Part shown: positions 63,901 through 64,000 of the stretch, one piece after another
Layout: each line of letters begins with the position of its first letter
How positions within the stretch are numbered: the first letter of the stretch is position 1
Origin: Panonychus citri
Taxonomy: Eukaryota > Arthropoda > Arachnida > Trombidiformes > Tetranychidae
DNA length: 64,000 bases
NCBI RefSeq assembly: GCF_014898815.1
Contig: NW_026515468.1
Span: 1,302,001 to 1,366,000, forward strand
Direction of reading: 5' to 3'
Position numbers and translations under genes: made by a program
Notes under the pieces: generated by a model
Database searches by the model: none
Told to the model about the DNA's origin: nothing
The model's input: only the letters and a program-made list of their open reading frames with translations

Positions 63901-64000
63901 TGGCACCTTCTCTCTAATTATTATACACAATTTGATTACATAAACAATTAGCATAACCAATAGTCAATATTAAAAAAACAATCAGTAAATCACTGATTTT

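Larger units (their letters stand above)
63171..64000. other. Downstream flank with right copy of the duplication
   Basis: Two overlapping-class AATAAA signals (63196-63201, 63202-63207) lie about 25-35 bp past the stop codon and probably serve the coiled-coil gene. The rest is mostly the right duplication copy (63304-63900), then AT-rich sequence to the window edge. Confidence 0.7.

Noticed and set aside
1..64000. tRNA genes, rRNA and CRISPR arrays.
   Set aside because: No cloverleaf with conserved B-box (GGTTCGANTCC-type) was seen. The only tRNA-like string is the retrotransposon PBS. No regular repeat-spacer array exists, and the host is eukaryotic.

Overview
The window is AT-rich eukaryotic DNA with spliced genes (GT-AG introns), long gene-free stretches and many GA/CT and ATC/GAT microsatellites. 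Protein similarities point to an arthropod. A chelicerate such as an acariform mite would fit, but that is an inference from overall character and not from a diagnostic gene.

Layout. (1) 1-900: unassigned, possibly remnants of a decayed LTR element, with a pair of tandem ~33-bp units. (2) 5045-7295, minus strand: three exons of a class C GPCR of the GPR158/GPR179 (fly Smog-like) group, covering the juxtamembrane Cys region, TM1-TM4 and the second extracellular loop; the N-terminal ectodomain and TM5-TM7 were not found. (3) 7.3-23.4 kb: about 16 kb without a credible gene, rich in microsatellites, GATA/homeodomain-like words and palindromes. (4) 23398-26326, plus strand: a complete two-exon aristaless-family paired-like homeobox gene (699 aa) with homeodomain and OAR domain. 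(5) 31004-38602, minus strand: a full-length Ty3/gypsy retrotransposon with 548/551-bp LTRs, AAGT target-site duplication, PBS, PPT, a frameshifted gag-protease region, an intact RT-RNaseH-integrase frame, and an extra downstream ORF encoding RING + TRAF-type zinc fingers + coiled coil. (6) 38.6-56.8 kb: about 18 kb without a credible gene. (7) 56770-58251, minus strand: an intact 493-aa transposase-derived protein (HTH, DDE_Tnp_4-like core with two of three acidic residues replaced, SWIM zinc finger). (8) 61350-63170, plus strand: a two-exon gene for a 419-aa secreted coiled-coil protein; its first-exon region is duplicated and remodelled at 63304-63900.

No operon-like cooperation is expected. 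The homeobox gene sits between two gene-free stretches, as is common for developmental regulators, and the retrotransposon lies 4.7 kb downstream of it in antisense orientation. The most unusual observations are: the retrotransposon's RING/TRAF-like third ORF; a family of at least 19 perfect odd-length palindromes with core AACTNAGTT and co-varying flanks, concentrated in the LTRs, the 3' region and gag of that element; the inactive-looking DDE/SWIM protein; and the tandemly duplicated signal-peptide exon. All coordinates and splice sites were read by eye.
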